The position numbers and the translations under genes were made by a program. From NCBI RefSeq assembly GCF_000799465.1, contig NZ_JUGU01000001.1, forward strand, positions 1,302,001 to 1,366,000: DNA of 64,000 nt. The letters are read 5' to 3'. Below are positions 18,632 through 27,867 of this stretch, in pieces. The notes beneath the pieces were generated by a model. The model saw only the letters and a list, made by a program, of their open reading frames with translations. It did no database searches and was not told the DNA's origin. The stretch comes from Psychroserpens sp. Hel_I_66 (lineage in GTDB: Bacteria; Bacteroidota; Bacteroidia; Flavobacteriales; Flavobacteriaceae). Within the stretch, counting starts at the first letter, position 1, and every line of letters starts with the position of its first letter.

Positions 18632-21040
18632 TTAATTTTCATTATAATTACAAAAATCGCTGCCAATTGGTGAACCATCTGGTATTTTTGGTGCGTTTTC
18701 CATTTTAAATTTTTCTGGGTGTTCTCTAAATTCCCTAATTAACATTGCAAATTGATTTGCATAAAGAGAAGGTTTCTTTTTGTCTGAAAGATAATCTCTA
18801 AAAATGGAATTTATAGCATCATTTGCCTTTGCTTTTACTTGAAAAAAAGATTGATCACTATTTGCTAAATTCATTAAATGCAATAAAACTCTTTCGTTTA
18901 TTAATTGCTGAATATCGTCTTTATAAGCATCATCAAAACGCTTTCCGAAGGAATTTTTCAAAACCTCATCAAACAACTCATCCAATCCCAATTGTTTGTC
19001 ATCAAAACTCTTTTGTTGAAGAATACGGTTGGCACGTTGTGGATGTAATAGCAACCCCAAAGTCATATCACTCGCAGTTACCGCAGCACTCATTGGGTCG
19101 AATGCAACTCCAGTTTTTCCTTTAAACGATTCTCGCGTTCTACCATAAGTGTAAGCTCGTGGTGGGAATAATTTTAATGTTGACTTCGGAATTGCTAACG
19201 CTTCCGCAGAAATCGTCTTTAAAATTTGAGTTAAGGTTTCCTTTTGTGTTTTTTCATCAACAGGTTCTACAACACTTTGACCATCTCCTTTTACAGCATA
19301 ATTATAATCCAATCCGCCAACCACTTTCGTGGCAGCTTCCACTTGGTAACGATGGAAAAAATAAAGCGGTACAAAAACATCCTCTAAAACCGAATAGGGT
19401 TCACCTTCACGAATATTTTCCGAAGAAAAATTTGAAATTGCCAACGCTCTCACGTTGAGTACATGTTCTAATTCTTCGGAAGCGCTTTTCCCATTGTCCC
19501 ACAATTGAGCAAAAGCATGTGCGCCTCCTTGCGCTCTGGCGTCACTATCTGAAATGAATTGCATACCTGCAGCATCAGCACTTTTTAAGATGCTGTTTAA
19601 TTGATCTTTTTCGTTTATAATATTATCAAATTCTGAATATGAATAGGCAACTGTTACTTTGTCCCAAGCGCCAATTCCAACAGCATAAGCGTCATTTAAG
19701 TTGATGTTTCCGTCGGAAATAGAAATCGCAGGATGCGGATAATCCATCACCGAAGCTCGATTATTGGTACTCGCAGCAAAATTGTGTGCAAACCCAATGG
19801 TATGAGCAACTTCATGAGCACTCAATTGACGAATTCTGGCCAAAGCCATATCCAACATTGGCTGGTAATTATCGTCTCGCTCTGCAAACGGTTTGTTCAT
19901 CAAGGCTTGGGCAATCATAAAGTCCTGTCGAATTCGTAAACTTCCTAAACTCACATGCCCTTTTATGATTTCGCCAGTTCGAGGGTCAACCACACTCCCA
20001 CCATAACTCCAGCCTCGTGTGGAGCGATGTACCCATTGGATGACGTTGTAGCGACAATCCATAGGGTCTGCATTTTCGGGCAACATCTTCACTTGAAAAG
20101 CGTCTTTAAAACCGATATTCTCGTAGGCTTCGTTCCACCAACGTGCACCTTCAAGTAAAGCAGAGCGCACAGGCTCTGGTGTACCAGGGTCCAGATAATA
20201 AATAATTGGTTCTTTAGCTTCACTAATGATGGAATCAGGATTTTTCTTTTCCAAACGATGACGAATGATGAAACGTTTTTTAATGGGTTCTTGAATTGGC
20301 GTTGCGTAATCTAAATAAGACATGGAGATGGCTCCACTTCGCACATCAAATTCTCGCATTTTATATCCATCATCTGGTAATTCTATAAAACTGTGATGCT
20401 GTATCACGCTCACCAATGACGATGTTGGTGTGACGCTTTTGATATTTGAACCTTTAGCATCACCTTTAAACGTTAGTAAAGCTTCAAACTCAACGTTTTT
20501 TGGGAACGCTTTAGTGCGCTCTAGTGATAGTGCACTTTTTGTTAAGTCTATTTTGTAAGAACCTTCTCCTTTTAATCGATTTGTAACATCATGGGCATCT
20601 TCCAATAGAAAAGGTGTGAGGTCGATGATGTGACTTCCGTTATTGGTTTCTATGATTTCAAATCCAAAAAGTACAGATTTTGCAAATGCCTGTTCTATAC
20701 TTTTTTTCTCTAACTCGTTATCGGTAATTGCTCGATATCCTAAATTTGGTTGTACCAATAATAATTTATTTCCTGCTTTTTCAAATTTTACCAATCGCTC
20801 TTGGCCTAATTGCCCACGATCCAGTCCAATATCGTTAGACCCAACTCCTGTTGCCAAAGAATTAACGTATAGAAATTCTTTATTCAAATCTTTAACCTCG
20901 AGGTAGATTTTATCTTTAGATTCTTCATAATGAAAGTTGAAAAAACCGTTATAACCCTTTAATTCCTTAGTCTTTAAAACTTGTGAAAATACATTTGAGA
21001 AAATCAAAACAGTTGTTGCAAAAAGTATATATCTCTTCAT
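18632..21040 (-). CDS. Exported zinc-dependent metalloprotease (DUF5117/DUF4953 type)
   Basis: 802 aa with a signal peptide (residues 1-19, ending VFSQ). A long beta-rich N-terminal domain of the DUF5117 type precedes a catalytic domain with HEVAHTIGFAHNF, giving zinc ligands His409, His413 and His419 and the base Glu410. The downstream SVMDYPHP resembles a Met-turn. Related Bacteroidota proteins are annotated as zinc-dependent metalloproteases of about 800-900 aa. It is probably periplasmic or anchored to the envelope; no lipobox or T9SS signal was found. The substrate is unknown. Confidence 0.82.
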   Translation of the reverse strand: MKRYILFATTVLIFSNVFSQVLKTKELKGYNGFFNFHYEESKDKIYLEVKDLNKEFLYVNSLATGVGSNDIGLDRGQLGQERLVKFEKAGNKLLLVQPNLGYRAITDNELEKKSIEQAFAKSVLFGFEIIETNNGSHIIDLTPFLLEDAHDVTNRLKGEGSYKIDLTKSALSLERTKAFPKNVEFEALLTFKGDAKGSNIKSVTPTSSLVSVIQHHSFIELPDDGYKMREFDVRSGAISMSYLDYATPIQEPIKKRFIIRHRLEKKNPDSIISEAKEPIIYYLDPGTPEPVRSALLEGARWWNEAYENIGFKDAFQVKMLPENADPMDCRYNVIQWVHRSTRGWSYGGSVVDPRTGEIIKGHVSLGSLRIRQDFMIAQALMNKPFAERDDNYQPMLDMALARIRQLSAHEVAHTIGFAHNFAASTNNRASVMDYPHPAISISDGNINLNDAYAVGIGAWDKVTVAYSYSEFDNIINEKDQLNSILKSADAAGMQFISDSDARAQGGAHAFAQLWDNGKSASEELEHVLNVRALAISNFSSENIREGEPYSVLEDVFVPLYFFHRYQVEAATKVVGGLDYNYAVKGDGQSVVEPVDEKTQKETLTQILKTISAEALAIPKSTLKLFPPRAYTYGRTRESFKGKTGVAFDPMSAAVTASDMTLGLLLHPQRANRILQQKSFDDKQLGLDELFDEVLKNSFGKRFDDAYKDDIQQLINERVLLHLMNLANSDQSFFQVKAKANDAINSIFRDYLSDKKKPSLYANQFAMLIREFREHPEKFKMENAPKIPDGSPIGSDFCNYNEN

Positions 21041-21093
21041 AGTTGACTTTAAAATCTAAATTTAGTTAATTTTAAGTAAACGTTAGTGACATA

Positions 21094-21101
21094 CAAAACT
21101 A
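21094..21101 (-). promoter_or_regulatory. -7 element TAGTTTTG for the metalloprotease gene
   Basis: On the minus strand TAGTTTTG matches TAnnTTTG, with a predicted leader of about 47 nt. It lies in the divergent gap shared with prfB, which has its own weaker candidate TAATTTCG at 21187-21194. Confidence 0.4.
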
Positions 21102-21210
21102 AGTATGTGTTGATTTTTCTTCGGAAAATTATAAAGCTGAAATCAACATATTGCTATTTAAATTTTCTGCTGAACAATATTAATATTAATTTCGCCTAAA
21201 ATTATTCACA

Positions 21211-22321
21211 ATGATAACATCAGATCAAATTAAAGATCTCAATACACGCCTTGATAAACTAAGGCACTATCTTTGACATAGATGCCAAATTAATAGAAAT
21301 TTCTAACGAAGAGGAACAAACATTTGACCCAAATTTCTGGAACGATTCCAAAGAAGCAGAATTAGTGATGAAATCTTTAAGAACCAAGAAAGCTTGGGTA
21401 GAGGATTATAAAACCTCAACTACACTCATTGAAGATCTTGAAGTCATCTATGAATTCTTTAAAGAAGACGAAGCCACTGCAGAGAATGTTCAAGAAAGAT
21501 ACGACAAAGCTTTAGAGCTCATAGAGAAATTAGAGTTTAAAAATATGCTTTCGGAAGAAGGCGACTCACTTAGTGCTGTATTGCAAATTACCGCTGGAGC
21601 GGGTGGCACAGAATCTTGTGATTGGGCAAGTATGTTGATGCGTATGTATTTAATGTATGCTGAAAAGAGCGGTTTTAAAGTCAAGGAACTTAACTTTCAA
21701 GAAGGAGATGTTGCAGGTATAAAAACAGTTACTTTAGAAATTGAAGGCGATTATGCTTTTGGTTGGTTAAAAGGTGAGAATGGCGTACATCGTTTGGTAA
21801 GAATTTCACCATTTGATAGTAATGCGAAACGCCATACAAGTTTTGCTTCTGTTTACGTATATCCTTTAGTGGATGATACTATAGAAATTGATATCAATCC
21901 TGCAGATATTGAAATTACGACTGCACGCTCCAGTGGTGCTGGTGGGCAAAATGTGAATAAAGTAGAAACTAAGGTACAACTACTACATAAGCCAACGGGA
22001 ATTCAAATACAATGTTCGGAAACACGCTCTCAACACGATAACCGATCTCGTGCTATGCAGATGCTGAAATCGCAACTCTACGAAATAGAGTTACAAAAGC
22101 AACTGGCACAACGTGAGGATATCGAGGCAGGAAAAATGAAAATTGAATGGGGAAGCCAGATTAGAAATTACGTTTTACATCCTTATAAGCTAATTAAAGA
22201 TGTACGCTCTGCTCATGAAACTGGAAATGTAGATGCTGTTTTGGATGGCAATATTGAACCTTTCCTTAAATCTTATTTAATGATGATGGGACAAAAAGAT
22301 GAAAACCCTAACGAATTATAA
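21211..22321 (+). CDS. prfB: Peptide chain release factor 2, with programmed +1 frameshift
   Basis: The first 21 codons ([20 protein letters not shown] then L) run into an in-frame TGA at 21274. Shifting +1 at CTTTGAC continues as [14 protein letters not shown] through to the stop at 22321, giving 369 aa, the expected length. The GGQ peptidyl-hydrolysis motif is at 244-246 ([14 protein letters not shown]). RF2 releases peptides at UAA and UGA, and low RF2 allows the shift, so the gene is autoregulated. The SPF-type stop-codon recognition element is replaced by a stretch I cannot place with certainty. It stands divergent from the zinc protease. Confidence 0.93.
21262..21277 (+). promoter_or_regulatory. 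RF2 programmed +1 frameshift site
   Basis: AGGCACTATCTTTGAC carries an AGG Shine-Dalgarno-like triplet at the same distance from CTTTGAC as in other bacteria. Ribosomes pause at the UGA, slip from CUU to UUU and continue. This is a clear SD-type sequence in a window where ordinary genes lack SD leaders. Confidence 0.9.
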
Positions 22322-22334
22322 TTTTAAAAAAGCT

Positions 22335-22676
22335 ATGATCACCATACTTCACAATCCAAGATGCAGCAAATCCAGACAAGGTTTGGCACTATTAGAAAAT
22401 TCTGGCAAAGATTTTGAAGTAGTAAAGTATCTGGATGAGCCAATTTCCGAAGAAAAAATGAAACACATCATTTCTCTTTTGGAAATTAAACCGATAGATT
22501 TAATTCGTAAAAACGAAGCGATTTGGAAATCTGATTATAGAAATAAATCGCTAACCGATGGTGAAATTATAAAAGCTATGGTTGCCCATCCTAAATTAAT
22601 AGAGCGACCAATCGTAATAAATGGCAGGAAAGCTGTTGTTGGTCGTCCGCCAGAACATATATTAAATATCATATAA
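22335..22676 (+). CDS. ArsC/Spx-family reductase-like protein
   Basis: 113 aa from the ATG at 22335, 13 bases after prfB. A thioredoxin-like fold is shown by ITILHNPRCSKSRQGL with the nucleophile Cys10 and by the ERPIVINGRKAVVGRPPE ending, as in glutaredoxin-coupled arsenate reductases (ArsC) and YffB/Spx relatives. Only one cysteine is present, consistent with a glutathione- or glutaredoxin-dependent mechanism. No arsenic-resistance genes are nearby, so arsenate may not be its natural substrate. It is probably co-transcribed with prfB and the next gene. Confidence 0.85.
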   Translation: MITILHNPRCSKSRQGLALLENSGKDFEVVKYLDEPISEEKMKHIISLLEIKPIDLIRKNEAIWKSDYRNKSLTDGEIIKAMVAHPKLIERPIVINGRKAVVGRPPEHILNII

Positions 22677-22686
22677 TTAGTACGTA

Positions 22687-23094
22687 ATGAAAAGAATATT
22701 GATCTCAGTTTTTTGCACAGTGTTGTTTATTAGTAATGGTTTTTCCCAAGCTTTGGAAGAGAAACAAAGGCTTAAATACGAAGCAGAAATGGAACAGAAG
22801 AAAAAGGAATATATCACAGATTTTGTAGCCACTCTTAAAGTTGATGATTTTCAGAAGGAAATTATTGTTCAATCTATGGAATCTTACTTTGAGGAATACC
22901 AGAAGATTAATATGTTATCTCTTCGTGATTTTGAAAGAAAAGCCTATGTTCAAAAGTTAGATGATACCCATTTTTCAGATTTAAAAGCTATTGTTTCCGA
23001 AGAAAATATGGAAGAGATCATGGATGCTGTCAAGGGTAAATGGGACCCTAAAGAGGCTAAAAAGAAAAAAAAGAAGCGTAAGAAAAAAAATTAA
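22687..23094 (+). CDS. Hypothetical exported protein with lysine tail
   Basis: 135 aa. A signal peptide (residues 1-20, ending GFSQ) precedes a helical, highly charged domain with Glu/Lys-rich helices (residues about 25-115) and a C-terminal tail with nine or more consecutive basic residues. The size and helical pattern recall small periplasmic proteins of the CpxP/Spy kind found in flavobacteria, but no defining motif was seen. It lies 10 nt after the ArsC-like gene. Confidence 0.7.
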   Translation: MKRILISVFCTVLFISNGFSQALEEKQRLKYEAEMEQKKKEYITDFVATLKVDDFQKEIIVQSMESYFEEYQKINMLSLRDFERKAYVQKLDDTHFSDLKAIVSEENMEEIMDAVKGKWDPKEAKKKKKKRKKKN

Positions 23095-23126
23095 TTGGCT
23101 TAAAAGAACTTCATAGTTTTAAATTG

Positions 23127-23147
23127 AACAAAACATTATGTTTTGTT
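23127..23147. terminator. Near-perfect 21-bp palindrome, terminator or operator
   Basis: AACAAAACAT and ATGTTTTGTT flank a single central T. It lies 33 bases after the stop of the preceding gene and 130 bases before the TonB receptor gene. It could act as a weak terminator or bind a dimeric regulator. Confidence 0.45.
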
Positions 23148-23205
23148 TAAGATAGTATCGCTTTGCTTTAACAAAAGATTAACCCACATTGATGATAAGT
23201 AATTA

Positions 23206-23213
23206 TAAATTTG
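23206..23213 (+). promoter_or_regulatory. -7 element TAAATTTG for the TonB receptor gene
   Basis: TAAATTTG with transcription expected near 23220. This element overlaps an in-frame ATG at 23211, which supports using the ATG at 23256 as the true start. Confidence 0.45.
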
Positions 23214-23255
23214 TGCATCTTACTAAATAGATACATAAATTTCAATTACTTTCTT

Positions 23256-25772
23256 ATGATTAAAAAATTATCCTTAATACTTTTATTATTTATTTGTATA
23301 TCTGGTTTTGCACAAAAAGAAATCACAGTAACCGGCACTGTTGTCGATTCTAAGGATAATTTTCCCTTAGAATATGCAACGGTCTCCATATTCAATTCCA
23401 CAGATAATTCTTTGGTTACAGGAGAAATCACAAATACAAAAGGTATATTCAAATTAGATATTGTGCCCGGAGTTTACAATGTGAAGATTGAATATTTATC
23501 TTACAAAACTAAAACTTACGATAATAAAACTATAGATGGAGACATCGATTTAGGCACAGTGGGTTTAGAGCTCAATCTTGAGGCTTTAGACGCTGTAGAA
23601 GTTATAGCAGAAACCACCACAGTAGAAATAAAACTAGATAAAAAAATCTATAACATTGGTAAGGATTTAACAACAGCAGGTGGTACTGTAAGTGATGCAT
23701 TAAATAATGTTCCTTCAGTTTCTGTTGATGTTGAAGGCGCTATAAGTTTACGTGGTAATGGTAATGTTAGAATTTTAATCAACGGAAAACCGAGCGCATT
23801 AGCTGGTTTTGGTGATACAAATGTTTTAAGCCAACTTCCCGCGGAAGCTATTGAGCGTGTAGAGGTAATTACATCACCTTCTGCTAGATATGATGCTGAA
23901 GGGACTGCTGGTATCTTAAATATCATTTTAAGACAAAAAGAAACATTGGGATTTAATGGATCTATTAATTTAAACTTAGGTAATCCTGATCTTTTTGGTC
24001 TTGCTGCAACCGTAAATTACAGAACCGAAAAATTCAATCTCTTTACCAATATTGGCTATCGTTATTTTGATGCGCCAAGAAACAGCTCTGTAAGTATAGA
24101 TTACTTTGACCGTATTGAAGATGGTATGACGATTACTCCGCAATACGAAAGGGTTAGAGAAAATGAAAAAGTAACTCGTCTAAATAGAAATTATAACGGG
24201 AATATTGGAATGGAATATTTCCTTTCAGACAAAACATCTGTAACCGGTAGCATATTTTACAGATATGGTGAAGATGCCGATTTGTCCCGTAATAACAGTC
24301 AGCGTTTTAATGGTGGTAGCATCGTTGAACGTACGTTAAGAACTGAACGTCAAAATGAAGAAGATAACAGTTATCAAGTTTCATTAAACTACATCACAAA
24401 GTTCAATGATGATGGTCACCAGCTTACTGCAGATCTTCAGTTTGAGAATGATGCTGAAGACCAATTTACATTTATTGATGAAAATTATGTGGTGACTGAA
24501 GATGAGAACCCAGAGGCATTTCAGCAAGAACGTATTTTCCAAACCGAAGATCAAAAAGAATACCTTATCCAAACCGATTATGTATTGCCCATTGGTGACG
24601 ATGCCCTATTTGAAGCTGGTTATCGTGGTAGCTTTGAAAATGAAATTACCGATTATCTTCTTGAACAAGAAAACATAATAACAGGCAACTTTTTTGTTAA
24701 TGATGAAATCTCTAATGTGTTTGACTATGATGAAAACGTAAATGCTGTTTATTCACAATATGGGACAAAATTTGGTGAATTCTCATTCTTACTGGGACTT
24801 CGATTAGAGCACACGCAGTTAAAGGGTAAGATTGATTCTAATTTAAGTGAAGCAGATTTAAACGAAGCTTATGGTTTCCCAATTGATACCGATTTTGATA
24901 AAAACTATTTAGGACTCTTTCCTACTTTAAACTTAATCTATAATTTAAATGCAGATGATCAAGAGGAAGAAAGTATCACGTTAGGTTATAATCGTCGAAT
25001 AAATAGACCTCGTGGTTGGTTCATTAATCCGTTTCCTACACGATCAAGTAGAACTAATGTATTTCAAGGTAATCCAAATTTAAATCCTGCATTTGCGAGT
25101 GCTTTTGATTTAGGATATCTAAAACGTTGGGATAAACTCACATTAACATCTTCTATATATTATCAGCACGAAACCGATTCTTTTGAAAGAGTTCAAGAAA
25201 ATACGGGTCAACAAACAACAGATGGTATTGATATTATTAGAACAATACCTGTAAACCTGTCTACCAACACAAGAACCGGTGCAGAGTTTGGATTACTTTA
25301 TAATCCTAATAAATGGTTGCGATTAAACACTAGTTTCAATTTCTTCCAATTTAATACGGAAGGTGAATTTAATGGTGTCGATTACAGTGCCAAAAATACA
25401 AGTTGGTTTACTCGTTTCTCTGGAAAAGTAACATTACCAGGTAAAATAGACTGGCAAACAAATGCATTTTATAGAGGTGCACAAGAAGATGCACAAACCA
25501 GAACACAAGGCTTATTTACTTTAGATCTAGCATTTAGTAAAGAAATATTAAATGATAACGCAACCGTTTCAGTAAATGTGAGAGATGTCTTTAACTCAAG
25601 AATTAGAAGGTCATTCACGACTACAGAATTCTTTAATAGAGATAGTGAATCCCAGTGGAGACAACGCCAAGTAACATTATCACTAATATATAGATTTAAC
25701 CAACAGAAAAAACGTCAGCGTGAAAACGGTGGAGAATCTGGAGGTGGAGACGATTTTGATTTTGAGGGATAA
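23256..25772 (+). CDS. TonB-dependent receptor with N-terminal carboxypeptidase-like domain
   Basis: 838 aa. The signal peptide (ISGFAQ) ends near residue 20. A CarboxypepD_reg-like domain follows (ITVTGTVVDSKDNFPLEYAT, about 23-100), then a plug domain (IYNIGKDLTTAGGTVSDAL, GNVRILINGKP, and VEVITSPSARYDAEGTAGIL), and a 22-strand type outer-membrane barrel ending with a charged Asp/Glu/Gly tail. This is the OMP_b-brl_3 subgroup, which often lacks a SusD partner, and none is present here. It imports an unknown ligand with TonB energy. Terminal QQKKRQRENGGESGGG is unusual because barrels normally end on an aromatic strand. Confidence 0.88.
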   Translation: MIKKLSLILLLFICISGFAQKEITVTGTVVDSKDNFPLEYATVSIFNSTDNSLVTGEITNTKGIFKLDIVPGVYNVKIEYLSYKTKTYDNKTIDGDIDLGTVGLELNLEALDAVEVIAETTTVEIKLDKKIYNIGKDLTTAGGTVSDALNNVPSVSVDVEGAISLRGNGNVRILINGKPSALAGFGDTNVLSQLPAEAIERVEVITSPSARYDAEGTAGILNIILRQKETLGFNGSINLNLGNPDLFGLAATVNYRTEKFNLFTNIGYRYFDAPRNSSVSIDYFDRIEDGMTITPQYERVRENEKVTRLNRNYNGNIGMEYFLSDKTSVTGSIFYRYGEDADLSRNNSQRFNGGSIVERTLRTERQNEEDNSYQVSLNYITKFNDDGHQLTADLQFENDAEDQFTFIDENYVVTEDENPEAFQQERIFQTEDQKEYLIQTDYVLPIGDDALFEAGYRGSFENEITDYLLEQENIITGNFFVNDEISNVFDYDENVNAVYSQYGTKFGEFSFLLGLRLEHTQLKGKIDSNLSEADLNEAYGFPIDTDFDKNYLGLFPTLNLIYNLNADDQEEESITLGYNRRINRPRGWFINPFPTRSSRTNVFQGNPNLNPAFASAFDLGYLKRWDKLTLTSSIYYQHETDSFERVQENTGQQTTDGIDIIRTIPVNLSTNTRTGAEFGLLYNPNKWLRLNTSFNFFQFNTEGEFNGVDYSAKNTSWFTRFSGKVTLPGKIDWQTNAFYRGAQEDAQTRTQGLFTLDLAFSKEILNDNATVSVNVRDVFNSRIRRSFTTTEFFNRDSESQWRQRQVTLSLIYRFNQQKKRQRENGGESGGGDDFDFEG

Positions 25773-25846
25773 ACTATTAATTACCATTCCAAAATACATG
25801 GTGAATATTAAAACACCAATATATTATTAGCAGAAATATAAGGTAT

Positions 25847-25880
25847 AAAAAAAGGAAACCAATTTGGTTTCCTTTTTTTA
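25847..25880. terminator. Bidirectional terminator
   Basis: AAAAAAAGGAAACC pairs with GGTTTCCTTTTTTT around a short loop and ends in T7 on the plus strand and the complement on the minus strand. It lies between the TonB receptor and the convergent small gene. Confidence 0.9.
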
Positions 25881-25902
25881 TATATGTAATTAGTAAAACG
25901 TA

Positions 25903-26088
25903 TTACAGTCTTGAAGCCGATTCACGTTTCGCTTTTCTTTCCTCCTTAATTTCATTTAAACGCTCAATAAGCGAACCACCAATCCAATATGGGATTACAA
26001 AAGTAATTAGGAAAATCATTAACCAAAATCCTAAGGTTAAAATTGATAAAAACGCTAAAAATCCTAAATATTGATCAAATTCAAACAT
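25903..26088 (-). CDS. Small membrane protein of unknown function
   Basis: 61 aa. Residues about 8-40 form one long or two short hydrophobic helices (LGFLAFLSILTLGFWLMIF, then FVIPYWIGGSLI), followed by a charged amphipathic C-terminus (ERLNEIKEERKAKRESASRL). It resembles short single-pass inner-membrane peptides common in flavobacteria but I cannot name a family. The shared terminator and the clear hydrophobic-to-basic layout support it as a real gene. Confidence 0.6.
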   Translation of the reverse strand: MFEFDQYLGFLAFLSILTLGFWLMIFLITFVIPYWIGGSLIERLNEIKEERKAKRESASRL

Positions 26089-26390
26089 GTGGTCTTATTT
26101 TGTTACTGCAAAGATATAATAAAGGGATTTGTTTTGCAATAGGAAAATTGAGTTTTATTAACAATAGGTTGTTGAATACGTTTTAAAAGATTGATGTCTT
26201 GATTTTTTTTCTTCGGAAAAAAAACCGACATATAATGAACTAAAAATTCTAAAAGAATAAATATTAAAGTAAGAACACAACTTTTAATGGATTCCAATTT
26301 CCGAAGTAATAAACAAGAGAAATCCATTATAAAAAACAATCAAAAATCTTAACTTTGTTGTTGAAGTTATTTAAAAACCACAAACCAATT
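26089..26390. other. Intergenic stretch with the fumC promoter
   Basis: No convincing gene. It holds TAACTTTG at 26350-26357, matching the -7 consensus, about 27 nt ahead of the fumC start when transcription begins near 26364; the element lies over an alternative ATG at 26355, which favours the start at 26391. Two copies of the dispersed octamer, one in each orientation (26211 and 26299), lie here. A 78-codon open frame on the minus strand shows no protein character. Confidence 0.5.
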
Positions 26391-27788
26391 ATGGAGTATA
26401 GAATAGAAAAAGACACGATGGGTAACGTAAACGTACCTGCAGATAAACTTTGGGGAGCTCAAACAGAACGCTCTCGTAACAACTTTAAAATTGGTGCTCC
26501 AGCATCAATGCCTTTAGAAATTGTGTACGGATTTGCATATCTCAAAAAAGCTGCTGCTTACACCAATTGTGAGTTAGGCGTTTTAGCGAGCGAAAAGCGT
26601 GATTTAATTGCTCAGGTTTGTGAAGAAATATTAGATGGTAAGCATGATGACCAGTTTCCGCTGGTGATTTGGCAAACAGGATCTGGAACGCAAAGTAATA
26701 TGAACGTTAATGAGGTGATTGCTAACAGAGCTCACCAAATTGCGGGAAAGACGATTGGTGAGGGCGAAAAAACGATTCAGCCTAACGATGACGTTAATAA
26801 ATCGCAATCGTCCAACGATACCTTTCCAACAGGAATGCACATTGCTATCTATAAAAAAGTAGTTGAGAATACCATGTCTGGTGTCATCAAATTAAGAAAT
26901 ACACTGCACAACAAATCGATTGCATTTAAAGATGTGGTTAAAATAGGACGTACACATTTAATGGATGCGACACCGTTAACCTTAGGACAAGAATTCTCTG
27001 GATATGTATCCCAGTTAGATCATGGATTGAAGGCTTTAGAAAACACGCTGCCTCACCTTAGTGAGCTTGCCCTTGGCGGAACTGCTGTAGGCACAGGCCT
27101 CAACACGCCTGATGGTTATAGTGAATTGGTTGCAGAGTACATCGCAAAATTTACAGATTTACCATTTATTACCGCAGACAACAAATTTGAAGCACTTGCA
27201 GCGCATGACGCTTTGGTAGAAACGCATGGCGCTCTAAAACAATTGGCTGTATCGCTTAATAAAATCGCCAATGACATTAGAATGATGGCTTCTGGTCCTA
27301 GAAGCGGGATTGGAGAAATCATCATTCCTGCAAACGAACCGGGAAGTTCTATTATGCCAGGGAAAGTAAATCCTACACAATGCGAAGCATTAACTATGGT
27401 TTGTGCACAGGTGATGGGTAATGATGTGGCTGTAACCGTTGGTGGTACACAAGGTCATTATGAACTTAATGTATTTAAACCTATGATGGCTGCTAATGTT
27501 TTGCAAAGTGCACAACTTATCGGTGATGCATGTGTGAGTTTTGAAGAACATTGTGCTGCAGGTATTGAGCCTAATCATGAGGTTATTAAACAATTATTGA
27601 ATAATTCATTGATGTTGGTTACCGCACTTAATACCAAAATTGGATATTATAAGGCTGCGGAAATAGCTAATACTGCACATAAAAACGGAACAACACTAAA
27701 GGAAGAAGCTATAAATCTAGGTTATGTTACCGCTGAAGATTATGACGAATGGGTAAAACCTGAAGACATGGTTGGATCGTTAAAATAA
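26391..27788 (+). CDS. fumC: Class II fumarate hydratase
   Basis: 465 aa, the usual length. [28 protein letters not shown] is the family start; the signature [11 protein letters not shown] lies at residues 318-328, and [20 protein letters not shown] and [11 protein letters not shown] regions form the active site with the neighbouring subunits of a tetramer. It interconverts fumarate and malate in the TCA cycle in the cytoplasm. Being iron-independent, it works under oxidative conditions. The gene stands alone behind its own promoter. Confidence 0.96.
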   Translation: MEYRIEKDTMGNVNVPADKLWGAQTERSRNNFKIGAPASMPLEIVYGFAYLKKAAAYTNCELGVLASEKRDLIAQVCEEILDGKHDDQFPLVIWQTGSGTQSNMNVNEVIANRAHQIAGKTIGEGEKTIQPNDDVNKSQSSNDTFPTGMHIAIYKKVVENTMSGVIKLRNTLHNKSIAFKDVVKIGRTHLMDATPLTLGQEFSGYVSQLDHGLKALENTLPHLSELALGGTAVGTGLNTPDGYSELVAEYIAKFTDLPFITADNKFEALAAHDALVETHGALKQLAVSLNKIANDIRMMASGPRSGIGEIIIPANEPGSSIMPGKVNPTQCEALTMVCAQVMGNDVAVTVGGTQGHYELNVFKPMMAANVLQSAQLIGDACVSFEEHCAAGIEPNHEVIKQLLNNSLMLVTALNTKIGYYKAAEIANTAHKNGTTLKEEAINLGYVTAEDYDEWVKPEDMVGSLK

Positions 27789-27867
27789 CGATTAAATGCT
27801 CTAAAAGTTCGACAAAAAGCTCTTTTAATAGTTCATTTGTTTATCTTCGCATTTAAAAAATAAATTT

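Noticed and set aside
26103-26339. 78-codon open frame on the minus strand between a small membrane gene and fumC
   Set aside because: Low complexity, no recognisable domain, and it lies across the fumC promoter region; it is more likely non-coding.
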